Assembly (NCBI GenBank): GCA_030765055.1
Contig: CM060952.1
Span: 83,283,630-83,347,629, forward strand
Length of the DNA: 64,000 bases
Direction: 5' to 3'
Origin: Mantis religiosa
Taxonomy: Eukaryota; Arthropoda; Insecta; Mantodea; Mantidae
Under the pieces are notes generated by a model. The model saw nothing but the letters and a program-made list of their open reading frames with translations, was not told the origin of the DNA and searched no databases. Of the stretch, positions 46,505-61,072 are shown in pieces. The stretch's first letter is position 1; each line of letters begins with the position of its first letter. The translations under genes and the position numbers were made by a program.

Positions 46505-47835
46505 CGAGGGTGGTTCAAAAAGTAATGCCTCCTATATTTTTTTTCTCTTTTAATTGCCAATAAAATTGATACCAATTTACATAGCTTGAAAACTACGACA
46601 TTGACGATTAGTTTTTCACTATTAAAAATAATCTCCGTCCTTTTCCACAGTTTTGGTCCACCTTTTAACTAAGGCATGTTTTCCAGTAAAACAGACGGTC
46701 TTGCTTCCTAAGTCATTGACGCACGGACGTTTTCACAGCCTCCTCATCTTCAAAATGAATCCCACGATGAGCTTACTTTAGTGACCCAAACAGATGGAAC
46801 TCTGATGGTGCCAGGTCAAGGCTGTATGGGGGGTGAGGTAAGACTTGCCATCCCGATTTCTCAATTTCTGCAGTGGTGTAATGGCTGGTGTGTGGTCTTG
46901 CATTGTCATGCAAAAGAAGAACATCCGCCATAGGTTTTGTTGGGCGAACTTGGTGAAGACGTGTTTTAACCTTTTGAGAGTTCTGAAGTATTGGACAGAA
47001 TTTATTGTGCATCCCTGCTACAAAAAATCAATCATAAGCACACCCTCTGCATCCCGAAACACTGTCCCCATAACTTTCCCTACCGACCACTGAGTTTTGA
47101 ATTCTTTTTTCTTTGGTGACGTTGTGTGATGCCATTCCACTGACTGCCTCTTTGATTCGGGTTCAAAAAATGAACCCACGTTTCGTCTCCAATAATAATT
47201 TTTTCCATAAACTCCTCTTGCTCCAAATTGAAGCGCTGTAAGTGTTCGGAGACTATTGTTTTCCTTGTTTCTTTGTTTTGGGCGGTTAGCACTCTTGGTA
47301 CCCAACATGAACAGACTTTTGAGTAACCCAGTTGTTGAATAATCGTCATCACACTGGCTTTACCGAGGGAGGTAATGCGACACAATTCACCTGTTGTTAC
47401 CCGGCGATCACCACGAATGATATCATCGACTCACCGAATGTTGCATGGAGTCACTGCAGTCACCGGCCTGCCGCTTCCTTTTTCATCTGCCAATGGTGTT
47501 TGCCCTTGAGCTTCGTTACTGCGACGAGGCCATCGTCTAACAGTGCTGATATCCACCGTTGCATCACCATACACCTTTTTTAGCCTTTCGTGAATGCGAA
47601 TTGGCGCTTCACCTTCCGCAGTCAAAAATTCAATCACAGAGCGCTGTCTAATACCAATGTCGATGTCAGCAATTTTGCAAGAGGATGCAGTGATGCCACC
47701 TGTTGACTTAGGAAGTTACCACTTCAGGGGATTGGAGAAGAAGTTTTGAGGAATTGCGCCAAATTCAAAGTTTTCACATAACTTACTTATTTAAGGAAAA
47801 AAAAATAGTAGGCATTACTTTTTGACCCATCCTCG
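46505..47835 (-). pseudogene. Full-length but dead mariner element filling most of intron 3
   Basis: Terminal inverted repeats start CGAGGGTGGTTCAAAAAGTA at the left and CGAGGATGGGTCAAAAAGTA at the right (reverse complement), with TA on both outer sides (46503-46504, 47836-47837). The minus strand encodes IEFLTAEGEAPIRIHERLKK and DISTVRRWPRR (DNA-binding part). Next come IIIGDETWVHFLNP (first catalytic Asp), LLLHDNARPHTS (second) and YSLDLAPSEFHLFG, where the third catalytic residue is Glu, not the mariner Asp. At least one stop between 47385 and 47431 and two frameshifts (between about 47080 and 47310, and near 47015) break the frame. Confidence 0.92.
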
Positions 47836-47928
47836 TACATACACAAATTCTATTTGTAATATTAGCATATATGAAAAGATGTATTTTAAATTAATTTAAA
47901 CTGTTAATTATTCTGTTTCAATTAAAAG

Positions 47929-47997
47929 ACGAAGCCAGCCGTTTCGAGGAAGCCTGCCGAGGGATATCCACCTAAGCCTCGACAAGTCCACGGAAAG
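47929..47997 (+). CDS. STPG2: STPG2-like gene, coding exon 4
   Basis: The acceptor is TTCTGTTTCAATTAAAAG and the donor GTATTA at 47998. The 69 nt, phase 0 at both ends, encode TKPAVSRKPAEGYPPKPRQV, then HGK. No diagnostic motif. Support comes from the splice borders, the intact phase and the Pro/Lys/Arg-rich composition typical of the family. The shortest and least certain of the six exons. Confidence 0.7.
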
Positions 47998-48799
47998 GTA
48001 TTAACTATTTGTGTAACTATGCTGAAAATAAATAAGACAAAAGAAACTTCATGGATGATGAATATAAGTACAGGAAGCACTGAACATTTATATAGAGAGT
48101 TCATCGGGAATACAAGTTTTAAAGGCTCATGAACAAAATACTAGTATCTATGTAGGTGTATGAGAATACACGGAAATACCATGTGGTTAATTGAGTTCAA
48201 CGTTTTCTGAACGTGCCAAAAGTTATTTGCAAGACAATCTCCCATTCGAAACAACCCTTAACATTGAAAACGTTTTCTTATTTTTTCTTTTCTCAGATTC
48301 GGCTGTAACTGTTTTGACATAATATAAAAATAGTAAGATATTTACATAAAAATAAAATTTACATTTGTAATCTTCTGTGAATTACATGTGGTCTTCTTCA
48401 TTCGGAATGAGCAATATAAAGCTTCATATAATTTCTAAACAATCAGAGACAGGAAAACAAAACTCGCACCAAAAACATAGCTGTCCGTAGACAAACAGTT
48501 TAAGGAAACATTTCTGTGAGTTATCTGCTTCCGAGAGATACTCGTTGTCATTGGGTTGCATAGCTTTTTGAAATGGAAAAGGCTTTTCTGTTTGTTTCTT
48601 GCAATATCCTGAAAGCAGTATCGAAGTCAAATGTAAGGTGACACCACAAATGTTACTTTTTCCGTTTATTTTCGAGTTTAACGTTCTTTGCCCTGGTAAG
48701 TTCATATTGGACAAAGCATGAATAAAATGTTTACAATTATGCTGAAACTATCCGGGTTACATAGTGCTTACAATTATTTTACGCTCATCATCTGAGAAT
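47998..48799. other. Intron 4, left part, unassigned
   Basis: AT-rich; nothing recognised. Confidence 0.5.
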
Positions 48800-48905
48800 G
48801 ACGAAAAACAAATATTATCTTATGATTCAACCTAACCGAGAATCGAACTCAAGATACTTGAATTTGAGGCGCACATGTTAACACGTACACTACAGAGGCG
48901 AACAC
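48800..48905 (-). mobile_element. tRNA-derived SINE, family A (truncated)
   Basis: Minus strand: CCTCTGTAGTGTACGTGTTAAC (A box region) and CTTGAGTTCGATTCTCGG (B box). Only the tRNA-like head and the first part of the body remain. Confidence 0.6.
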
Positions 48906-49364
48906 AACCATGTAGAGTTTGTTTCTGAGTATTGTTGGTCAAAGAGACATGCATGGGCCTTTTTATAAAAATGTTTCTTTTGGGGGAACTCGAAAAGCCT
49001 CAAAACATTTGTTCCCGGTGAATGTGGACATACATATTTCTGATTGAATACTTAAGCTGTCAGAGAAAGTATTATATTACTGATTGATCATACACCAACA
49101 GTCAAGTCAGTATACATTTGATCTAACAATGAAGTACTTGACAAAGACTAATAAATTTTAATCAATTACAGTGAACAGTACTCACAAGTCCTCTGTAAGT
49201 CCTCAAAAAGATGCCCACTGCATATTTTTTATTATTAATTTAGGTATTGTTGTATTGTGTATGGTGAATTTTTTTGTATTTAAATGTGATAGTGACTCAT
49301 TGCAACCATGGTCGAATTCACCTGAAGATACGCCGATAGTTTCTTTTTTGTGTGTAATTTACGT

Positions 49365-49557
49365 CCTCCAACGTTAAGTCATAACGGACGGTGAATGAAT
49401 TGGGTGAAATGATGGTCAAATGAGTCTAGGGTCCATGCAGCTTAGAGTTACCTGACATTCGTCTTGAAGGATAAGGGGAAATTCCGGAAAAATTCTTATC
49501 CAGGTAACTCACTCTGACTGAGATTCGAACTCGGGACCTCTTGAACGTGAGGCAGCT
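49365..49557 (-). mobile_element. tRNA-derived SINE, family A
   Basis: Minus strand: CCTCACGTTCAAGAGG, B box CCCGAGTTCGAATCTCAG, GAGTTACCTGGATAAG, TTATCCTTCAAGACGAATG and TCATTCACCGTCCGTTATG. Well preserved apart from a missing A-box end. Confidence 0.75.
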
Positions 49558-50309
49558 GATAGTTCATTAATACCTTTTCAGCATATTACACAGCAATGCA
49601 CTAATCAATCCTAACACATTGCTAGTGTTGCTTCTTCTGTATTGCACTTCATTGTTGTGCTGATACTTTTATTTCCCTCTTGAAATAACAGACATTTAAC
49701 AATAAAGTGAAACATGCTTCATGCATACAAGTTCTTAGAAGATTTAATGTGAGGTTTAATTAAATTATTAAAATAGTAACATAGAATGAAAGGTAATTAA
49801 ACGTTTTTTTTTTTTCATGTAAGCTCAACAATCAGATATATCAAATAATGGAACATAACGGGACACGTTGTAATTTTCAAACCCATACTATTATTACATT
49901 CAAAGATAATGAAGAATGAAAGTTTTATTAGGTCAACATTTTTGGAAGTATGTTTACACACTTAATTTATGTATCTATCTTACATGATGAAGCATATCAA
50001 AACTTCCATTAATCATCTCGTTTTCACAACGTTATAGACTGGCAGGGCTATTTCAAACGGTCATTATCCTTGTTTGGATTTACTGTCTTGTGTTTAATAT
50101 ATTTTAGCGACAGTGCCTCCATTATCTTTTGTCTTTATTGGCTGTTTATTGTAGACCACGGTTGCACTCAAAGACGACAAATACTCGTATTAGTAGCTTC
50201 ATTGGGATTTAGTTCAAGTCATGTAGTAGTAAGATAGTTCTCAGGAAAATATCACAGATGGCCTCAGTATGAATAACCAAATACAACATTCTATTGTTTC
50301 TATTTTCAG
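49558..50309. other. End of intron 4, unassigned
   Basis: AT-rich; ends in the acceptor of exon 5. Confidence 0.5.
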
Positions 50310-50411
50310 CTGTACCTATTTAAAGTGATTGTTGGTCCGAGATATGAACCAGTACGCTTTGGGCCTCGTATAAGGAAATACGGACCTGGACCTCAAGCGT
50401 ATTGTCCTAAC
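50310..50411 (+). CDS. STPG2: STPG2-like gene, coding exon 5
   Basis: The acceptor TTTCTATTTTCAG is strong and the donor is GTAAGT (50412). The 102 nt, phase 0 at both ends, encode LYLFKVIVGPRYEPVRFGPR, then IRKYGPGPQAYCPN. KYGPGPQAY is a clear proline-glycine (SHIPPO) repeat. Same length as exon 3, as expected of a repeat-based gene. Confidence 0.88.
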
Positions 50412-50529
50412 GTAAGTTTATTTATAAAATAACTTCAAGATTAATAGCTGCTAATGTGTTAGGTTACAGAAAAGAACGATATTATTGTACAGTTACGACT
50501 TTTTCAGGAACAAATAATTCAACGATATT

Positions 50530-50538
50530 ACACACACA

Positions 50539-50621
<83 letters not shown>

Positions 50622-50631
50622 GCACGCACGC
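50530..50631. repeat. (CA)n microsatellite
   Basis: About 100 bp of CA units with one CT step near the start and CG steps at the end (CACGCACGCACG). Lies in intron 5, about 120 bp after the exon. Confidence 0.97.
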
Positions 50632-50981
50632 AATAACAAATATGATATAAATGGTCAACGACAGTTAAAGTAATAAAGATTATTTTGAAAGCAGTAGTAG
50701 GCCAACGGACAAATTTAAAAGTAGCGTCAGACGCGGTTGTTAGCGTCATGCTTTGCTCCGCGTATGGTAGGCATGGAGAGCAGATCAATGTAGCGTTGCG
50801 TGTCGAAAAGCTACCAATAAATATGAAAATTGTGGAAGTATTTGTTTTACAATGAGTAAATTAACAGTAGAAATATGATCAGCATATCTCACATAATTGC
50901 AAGAAATCACGTAAAAAATGAAGCTAGCTACAGTGAAACAATAAATATTACACGAATGCAACTATTTGCAATAAAAACTTC

Positions 50982-51740
50982 ACTTATCTTAAGAAAATGA
51001 TGTAAAGTCCTATTAATTGATGAGATTGATTTCGTAAACTTTAGTCTACATCGTCTTCAATGGGTATCAGTGGGTATCAGAGTTAACTGTGTTTTTCTCA
51101 GTATTACCAAAATCTAAAAACGAAACAAACCTAAAAACAGAATCGACTGCTGATATTTCAAAATTCATTGCGCGATTTTTATGTTTTAAAATAAATATTT
51201 TTTCCAGACAATTAAATCTGTCGGACCATTTAATTGCTTTAATAATTTAACTTTAGGATTTATTTCATGGTTAAATAACCAAAAATGTTTTGCTACGGCC
51301 GATTCGTCAGTTTCTTTATACTAAATGTTTGAAAATGTTCTTTCATTCTGGTTTCCAAATCACGTTTCGTCTTTCAAATATAAACCTGATCACAATCTAA
51401 GCAATTAAATTGATAAAAACCAGATTTTTTTATTATTAGGAATTTTAGTTTTTTAGAGAAATGTAGTAAATTTTTAATACTACATTTATTTTGAGGAACT
51501 AAAGTTACATCAACTCTTTAAAAAATTGAAAATGTTTATTAACCCAAGGATGGTAAGTATGTTTATAAAATTATAATTTTCTTTTAACTTTTAAGGGTAG
51601 AAATATCATTAACAGTTTTTAATACTTAAATTTTTCACACTTTCTTGTATAAAGTCTCTATTAAAGATATTAACTAAAGCAGTATTAATAATACGTTTAT
51701 ATTCTTTATTAAATTCATCTTTATTCAGGGGTATATTTAT
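50982..51740 (-). mobile_element. Penelope-like element fragment (GIY-YIG part)
   Basis: Starts with the same CACTTATCTTA end as base 1 of the window. From about 51100 it runs parallel to 50-680. The GIY-YIG block is recognisable around 51345-51425 (LDCDQV) but carries frameshifts. The RT catalytic motif is not included. Lies in intron 5. Confidence 0.75.
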
Positions 51741-52489
51741 TAATTTATTTATGGATATATAAAGTACAGTAAAATATGAAACTTCATACTGTTTGAAGCA
51801 TTACACTTACAACAAAATGTGTTTTACATGAAAATGCGTATCTAATTCTTATGGACTCAAAAGTTATATGAACATTTTTATTAAAATGTTATTTGTGTTA
51901 TTGGAACGTAAATTAAAATGAATATCTTAAATTCTGCATACAATTCACTTTAAGTTCACTTCATTATAACTACAGTTTGTTTAATTCCGAAATAAGAGGG
52001 CAAGATATAACATTGCAAAGAATGTAGAAATTAATTCGTACCACAATAATATTATTGTAGACTTCCTGTTTGCTATCTTTACTGTACAATTATTGTCAAA
52101 AGCTATTCTTAAAGAACATTTTCATATGTGTTTCACGTTAGCCAATATAAGCATTTGTACATATGCATTTATTATACTTTTTTTGTGAGGGAAGTATGGC
52201 AATAGGAGGTCAAATAGGATTGAAACATTTTTCAAGTATTTTAAGAGCTGGTACATATATGAGGGCTTTGAAATTATGTTCTGGCCAGGACATAAGCAAC
52301 AGGAATGACTTATTATTTGAGAAATATATGTTTGTTAATAATACTTAAAAACTGAAACTATTGACAGACAAGCAATACAAATATTACAATAAAATATAAT
52401 AATTTGTGAGAAACTTTATTTATTTGTTTAAAAAGTTACATATTCTTCCAAAGGACTTGCATCTATTACTTCCGGTAGGTGATGATTTG
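51741..52489. other. Intron 5 spacer between Penelope copies
   Basis: AT-rich. A 60-codon frame at 52163-52348 has no recognisable motif. May be part of a larger Penelope-related insertion. Confidence 0.4.
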
Positions 52490-53130
52490 TTTGCTATTGT
52501 ACTGCCATCTACTGAAAATAAAGCAAACTTATGTGTAGAATCAATTGGTGGTATTTCAAAGTTCATCATGTGATTTATATTTCTTTAACATAAATATTTT
52601 CCCCATAAGCCATTAAATCCATCGGTTCATTTAATGACTAATAATTTAAATTCTGGATTTATTTCGTGGTTCAGTGAAACAGCTAATTCATCAATTTGTT
52701 TATACCTAATGTTTCTGAAGTTTTCCTCCATTCTTATTTCCACATTACGTATGATCCTTCCAGTGTAAGCCTGATCGCAATCTAAACAGTTAAATCGATA
52801 AACGCCAGATATTTAATGTCTTAAATTTCATCCATTTTGGAGAACATTTTATAATGTATTTATTTTCAGTAATCGGGATTGCAACAAGTTCTTTAAAAGA
52901 AATTAAAATGTTTTATAGCCCAGGGACCGTAACTTAATTTTTTTAAATTATAATCAACTTATATTTTGTTAAGCATAGAAATGTCATTTACATTTTTATA
53001 CTTAAATTTGAATATATTTATTTATAAAATATTTATTAAAGATACTAGTTAAATCAGTATTAAAATGCATTTATACCCTATATTAAATTCCTCTTAATGT
53101 AGAGATATATTTATTAACCTGTAAATTAAG
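52490..53130 (-). mobile_element. Penelope-like element fragment (GIY-YIG part), third copy
   Basis: Parallel to 85-690. The minus strand near 52765-52812 gives a GIY-YIG-type core (RFNCLDCDQAYTG, then an Arg-rich stretch) with the same spacing. More diverged than the other two; RT motif absent. Confidence 0.7.
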
Positions 53131-53364
53131 CTATTAAAAGGAGCAGCGTTATAAGGAAAGGGTTAAACTATTTATTTTTAATTCTTTATCCTCAACAAAC
53201 AAAGCTGAGTATGTAATGGGCATGTTACGAAACTAGTCCTCTGGAAGAATTTATAATTTTTAAACTTATAACAAATTATATTTATTGTAATATGTTTGTT
53301 AAGTCCAATAAGTTAAATTGATTATATAGAAAAGGAAGGATTATTTGACATAAATCTGATATTT

Positions 53365-53570
53365 TAAGGAGATCTGAATTCGTTCCTAGTGAGATTTTGT
53401 CTATCTCTCAAAGTTCACAGTTACGAAGAAGTCATACAGAGTGAAGAAAACTCAGAGATTAGTCCCAGAGAATTCAATATATTAAACATGTGTGATTTTC
53501 TTCAAGATCATTAGTAAGTTTTATAAAATAACTATTGAAACTTCTTCCGTGTGAATTAATTAATTTCACA
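53365..53570 (+). repeat. Copy of dispersed repeat R1
   Basis: AAGGAGATCTGAATTCGTTC, GATTTTGTCTATCTCTC, GTCATACAGAGTGAAGAAAA and GAATTCAATATATTAAACAT, in the order seen at 44190 and 4100. Confidence 0.5.
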
Positions 53571-53589
53571 CTAGCCATGTGTAGTCTAA

Positions 53590-53940
53590 GATTTGGATAG
53601 GTAGAGTCAGACTGAAAAACTCAATGCCATAGCCGGGATTTGAACCACGGATCTCCCGGTCTCCGTCCAGTTGCTCTTAACCATTGAGCTACCATGGCCA
53701 ACATATCAGCATGACATTAAATTCTCCAACTGACTCGTATTTTCCCGGTAAATACTAGGGATTCTCATATACAATTAGGTAGACACCTTTTGTAGCGATG
53801 TACTATGTTCCCAAGCTTCATAGCTATTAGGTCAAATGATGGAAATTGGTCGTTCTTCCATACTAGCCGTGTGCGTGCTTCAAATCCCGACTAAGCATTG
53901 AATTTTTCAGTTTGACTCTACCTATCCAAACTTTTTCTAC
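53590..53940. mobile_element. Inverted pair of SINE family B copies
   Basis: The minus copy (53590-53720) reads GGTAGCTCAATGGTTAAGAG (A box) and CGTGGTTCAAATCCCGGC (B box). This is a very tRNA-like head. A plus fragment (about 53870-53940) has GCTTCAAATCCCGAC and ends in GACTCTACCTATCCAAAC. Outer ends mirror each other, as at 43686-43985. Confidence 0.7.
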
Positions 53941-54278
53941 GTAGAGAATTTTTCTAAAAAAAAAAAAATCTTCTTTAACGTCCTTGAGAGCACTGAACTT
54001 AAATATGAAGTTTGATTTGGACCGACCGTTAGGTTTTTAGTTGCCCTGTTCACAGACGCAGAGAGACACAGACACGCACATACACTCAATGCTGTTTAAA
54101 AATGATTTTTTATTCATGCACTCTCAGAACATTCATTTCCAGTGAAATATCAGTATTAAATTTTTGGTGGAAAACAATACTTCTCCAGCTTATTATAATT
54201 ACTCACCAGAGTAAAATAATAAGAGAAACATGGTAAAGTTTACGTTCAGAAGTAAGTAAATTTTGTGTGTTTTTGCAG
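53941..54278. other. End of intron 5
   Basis: Has an A-run at 53957-53967 and a GACACA-rich patch near 54060-54085. Ends in the exon 6 acceptor. Confidence 0.5.
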
Positions 54279-54506
54279 GATCATGTGTCAGCCACAGAGT
54301 TCTATCGTGGCAACTTCTGGAGTCGGATGAAGGGTGAGAGAGGGCTGGTGTTGCAGGGTATTAGTCCTGGACCTGCAGATTACGATGTGGACCAAAAGAG
54401 ACCAACACCCTTTCAACTGCAATTAGAGCGTGTGAGGGAACAACGGCGACGGACCAGCTATCTGCCACGTACATCTGAACTAATCGATCACAAAGCTCGC
54501 CTCGAG
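54279..54506 (+). CDS. STPG2: STPG2-like gene, coding exon 6
   Basis: The acceptor is TGTGTTTTTGCAG (ending 54278) and the donor GTAATA (54507). The 228 nt, phase 0 at both ends, encode DHVSATEFYRGNFWSRMKGE, then ISPGPADYDVDQKRPTPFQ and ERVREQRRRTSYLPRTSEL. SPGPADYDVD is a proline-glycine repeat. With this exon the readable protein is 237 residues. Vertebrate STPG2 is, as I recall, roughly twice that, so more exons probably lie beyond the window. If the donor is not used, the frame runs on to a stop ending at 54728 with unremarkable sequence. The donor is therefore preferred, but a short alternative end cannot be ruled out. Confidence 0.88.
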
Positions 54507-54769
54507 GTAATAGCTCGGATAATCGTTTTTCTTGGGAAGCGATTTTATTTTATTATGTGCACCGGTAAACCGCTTCACTGCCTTAAATTAAGGTCTCCTG
54601 TCACAGCAAACGGAACTTATATACCTAATATGAACAGATTCTTAGTGCAGTCAGTACCTGTGTTATTTATAATTAAACATAGTTTCCTTTCAGGGTGCAC
54701 CCTCCTTCCAAATTTCCTGCCATTTTAACCCCTTCAAAAATAATAGCTGTCAAACTCTGATAAATACGA

Positions 54770-55015
54770 TGACCTCATTTTGTACTCCAGAGCAATTTCT
54801 TTATGTTTGCGAACTTACAGGGAGCCAGATAGGATGAATATGGAGGGTTTAGCAGCAAATGATGCAGTTTGGCGCCGACAACACCGGATGGGTCTGCTGG
54901 TGCATTGTCGTGGTGAAACAGCACTGTTTTCTTCGCCAAAATAGGGCCAATAACTCAATGTATCCGTAGTCGCTTTTTTCCGATTCGTAAAGACCAACAA
55001 GAATGACACATTCCT
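54770..55015 (-). pseudogene. Mariner-like transposase scrap
   Basis: The minus strand gives VLFHHDNAPADPSG (second catalytic block) and, after a short gap, NPPYSSYLAP, where the Asp of the usual third block is lost. Only about 80 codons remain and no terminal repeats are seen. Confidence 0.75.
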
Positions 55016-55269
55016 ATGAGTAAGGACTATGATACAATGAAGATAAAATTAATATTATTTTGAGTCGAACTAGTACCCAATGCTTTATGTATTACTAGTG
55101 TTTACCTAGAACACGTTTCGTTAGGACGTTCCTAAAATTCTCAGCTAATTCTGACTATTGAATGTTGATTTTAACTCTTTGGTGGCGATAAGGGTGTCTC
55201 TGTTGGTATCTTGATGAACTTGGAAGTGTGGGTTCTCTTCAAAGGAAGTGTCGAAATTGAACAGTTTTC
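55016..55269. other. Short unassigned spacer
   Basis: Nothing recognised; may be part of the Penelope remnant that follows. Confidence 0.4.
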
Positions 55270-55515
55270 CTTCATAAGCTTTTATGAATATATGTTCACA
55301 CGTGGTTAATGTAGCTGGAGCCTGAACATGTTTTAATAATTGGATTTCTAGTTCTATATCAGATTCTCATTTAAAAAATCTTACGTTACCTCCGATTTGC
55401 CTATTTCTTTGTTCCTGATGTTCCTAAAATGCTCTTTAAGCCTAATGTTCCAATGAAAAAGTTGTCACAGCCTTAGCAGTTTAACACCGGCAATACTAGG
55501 TGAACACTAGCAATA
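55270..55515 (-). mobile_element. Old Penelope-like GIY-YIG remnant
   Basis: The minus strand yields, in shifting frames, LNC-stop-GCDNFFIGT and RLKEHFRNIRNKEIGKSEV. This corresponds to LDCDQVHIGKT and RTKEHFRNIRYKQTDKSAI of the copy at base 1. Heavily decayed and from a different subfamily. Confidence 0.65.
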
Positions 55516-55599
55516 TATAGAATACTAGTTTGACTTAAAATTATATTAGGTATCACACACTTTGCATCCGATTACAAGTTGTTACTGAAACCATCCTCT

Positions 55600-56700
55600 T
55601 AGAAGAACAGCCGGGATTTGGAAAGAACGATCATGTATCGATTATATATTCATAATAAAACAAATTATGGAAAAATTTAAAACGCATAATATAAATAAAT
55701 TACTACATTTATTGTTTATAGATTATCACAAGACATTTGATAATATTAAAAAAGATAAACTTCGGAACATTATGGAATAAACATTTTAAATCGATGTGAC
55801 AAAAATTAAACATGGAAACTCCACTATATGCTATAAATCCAAAGAAGGAAAAATGTATTACGAGAAAAGAAATTTAGGAGTAAGACAAGGCTGCAGTTTG
55901 TCGCCAGCACTTTTCAACATCTATACCGACGAAGCAATAAGGAAATTGAAATTGCAGGTGCATACGTTTAATATATCAGAAAATGTCAACAAAAGAAAAA
56001 TTGTCATAAATCTTCTTTTCACTGGTGATCAAATTATTTAAGCTAGTGACGAAGAAGTTTGAACTATAGAAAATTACCAAAAAGATGAATTAAAACATTT
56101 CGAAAGAGAAAACAAAAGTGTTGGCTTTTATAGGTAACAGGGCGGTGAGATCAAAGATGGTAGTAAAATATTATATCATAGAACAAGTTACTACCTTTAA
56201 CTTCCATGGCTGGCAATTATCTTACACTCATGAAAAAGATATTGAGTATAAAATTGCAAAATTTAAATACATGTGTGGGACTATTAGAAGAGCAATTTAT
56301 AACAAGACAAGAAGAGATACATAGATTTAATTATATAAAGTTATAGCAATACCAACAGTCTTATACGCGAGTGAAACTTGGACCTTAAAGCAGAAAGATA
56401 GAAACCGACTACAGGCAGCCGAAATGCGATTTCTCCGAAGTGTAGCGGGAGTGATCCGACTGGATCATATCAGAAATGATGAAATAAGAAAGAACCTAAA
56501 GGTTAACAGCCTATTAGAAACTGTAGATCAATATAAACAGAAATGACGGGAACACTACAACGTATGAACCAAGAAACAATCCAGAAAATAGCTGCTGAAT
56601 ATCTATCTACTGGAAAAAGAAGTGCTGGTCGGATGGCAAAAAGATGGATTCAACAACTAAAGGGGCCTAAAGCCTCTAGCTTGAAGTAGAAGAAGATACT
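55600..56700 (+). pseudogene. Non-LTR (LINE) reverse transcriptase relic
   Basis: Plus-strand blocks occur in RT order. EEQPGFGKNDHVS is followed by LLFIDYHKTFDNIKKDKL (motif A). GVRQGCSLSPALFNIYTDE is motif B. NLLFTGDQII is motif C, with the ADD core changed to TGD. Next come FKYMCGTIRRAI and LYASETWTLKQKDRNRLQAA, then FLRSVAGVIRLDHIRNDEIR, typical of the post-RT region of insect LINEs. Several in-frame stops and frameshifts. No endonuclease domain is present, so the copy is 5'-truncated. The clade was not assigned. Confidence 0.85.
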
Positions 56701-58066
56701 TTGCATAAAAAGGTCTATCACTATCGTTTTCTGGCTGATGGAATTATCTTCTGTGTAGCAGATTCACCAGAAAAAACCCATTGTCTTAATTTGTTTCTTG
56801 ATTTGTGGAGTATACCAATGAATCTGAGTCTGAGCAAAGGTAACAACAATAGCTTCAGAGTTTGGAAATGTCCTTTCCTGCTTTCCAAGGAAGGTTGATA
56901 TTTTCATCTTCAAATTCTCATGCGTAATATGAATTGCCGTTCGATACACCTATGACCCCTGTCAGTTCGTGAGCTTTCATTCGGCGATCAGCGCAAATCA
57001 CATCATAGATATTCGCGGTAACCATGCGGCATAATCACTTCTCATCAAGAACGGATCCTCGTCTTTAAAACAACAGTCCATTGTGGCAGCTAGGTGCAGT
57101 CTAATAGTTGCTAGGGTTGCCATGGCAGCGAATGCTTCCGGCAACCACAGTCCCGCGTTACACTGTACACTATAACCAATAAACTGTTTTGAAGCCTTCC
57201 TTCGTTGCCATACTAATGTAATTGCACTGTTTAGTCAAGTTAGCGAAATGGTGTGCTTTGCGTGAATATTTAAAAATGGGGGACCGCTCGTAGATGCAAC
57301 GCCGTCAGTTAGTACAGCTTTTCTTGTACTGCCTTTCTTCCCGGGATTGTCCCAATTGCCCCTAGTTGATCTTCCTGCTCTCCAAACTCAAATTTTGTCT
57401 TCTATCGTAATTCCGCCTTGACTCTTGATACAGTTATGTAGAAGTTGTAGTAGAGTTTACTTTGTTCTGTACATGTTTGTACAACACGTCTCAGGGTATT
57501 ACAAAGGAACTACTATATTTACACTACAATTCTTGCTTTAGTTGTATATTGCATAAGTATTATGGCCAAAAACTATTATTAATATTTTGTTATTAGCTTC
57601 AGCGGGCAGAAATACTGAAGTTTGTTCGCCATAAGTTATGCATATGATTTTGTGTTATGATATTAATATATTAGTTGTTCAGTTATACGAAAATGTATAA
57701 TTGTTCTATTAATAATTATAACTGGAAATTATTTAATATTTTGCGGCAGTTAGAATGTAATTTTGTAAAGTGTGTATAGACGTCTTCGTGGTACACATCT
57801 CAGCTGTGAAAGAAACTAACAACATAGTGCAAGTGGTTACAGGCTGGCCATACCTTTTATGAGAATGTACTAAAATGTGACACACTGAACGATACTGCAT
57901 TTTTACATCTTTAGTGAAAACAAATTGAAAGTCTTCCTGAAATATCTGCCAAGTCCAAACTAACCTATCGATCACTAATTTAAACATGACAACATATTTA
58001 TAAATAAATCAATTCTTACGTACTTGTTTACACCATAATAATATGAACAATGATAACGTTAACAGC
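56701..58066. other. Unassigned stretch
   Basis: 57000-57450 is less AT-rich than the rest and may be an old repeat. No gene or exon recognised. Confidence 0.45.
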
Positions 58067-60754
<2,688 letters not shown>

Positions 60755-60925
60755 ATCAGAATCATATTATTGCCACCGGTGTGCCGGAATTCGGTGCCAC
60801 AGTAGTTCACTTACATGTAAATAAATCTACCCGCATGCGCTGACGCTCTAAGCACATTAGTCTGGACTGGATTTGAACCTACGATCTTCAAATAACAAGG
60901 GGAACTCCTAATTGAAATTCTTTGG
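60755..60925 (-). mobile_element. tRNA-derived SINE, family F
   Basis: Minus strand: GATCGTAGGTTCAAATCCAG (B box), GAACTACTGTGGCACCG, then GGCACACCGGTGGCAATAAT and ATATGATTCTGATAG. These match the 3' body of the copies at 5255 and 29705. The A box is degenerate. Confidence 0.65.
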
Positions 60926-61072
60926 CTCGCTTACTTGGAATATGAGCCTAAATTCTAAGTTCCATTTTTAACTAGGAATGGGTCGATACCAGCTTTTCTC
61001 GATACTCGATTTTCGGTACAAATATGCACGACACCCGATACTTCGATACTCGATACTGACGCCGAGTCATTT

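Noticed and set aside
50540..50788. Val-Cys repeat and Thr-His repeat frames
   Set aside because: They arise from the CA microsatellite.
53600..53720. Possible tRNA gene (A and B boxes both good)
   Set aside because: Sequence continues into the SINE B body and no acceptor stem closes; it is a SINE head.
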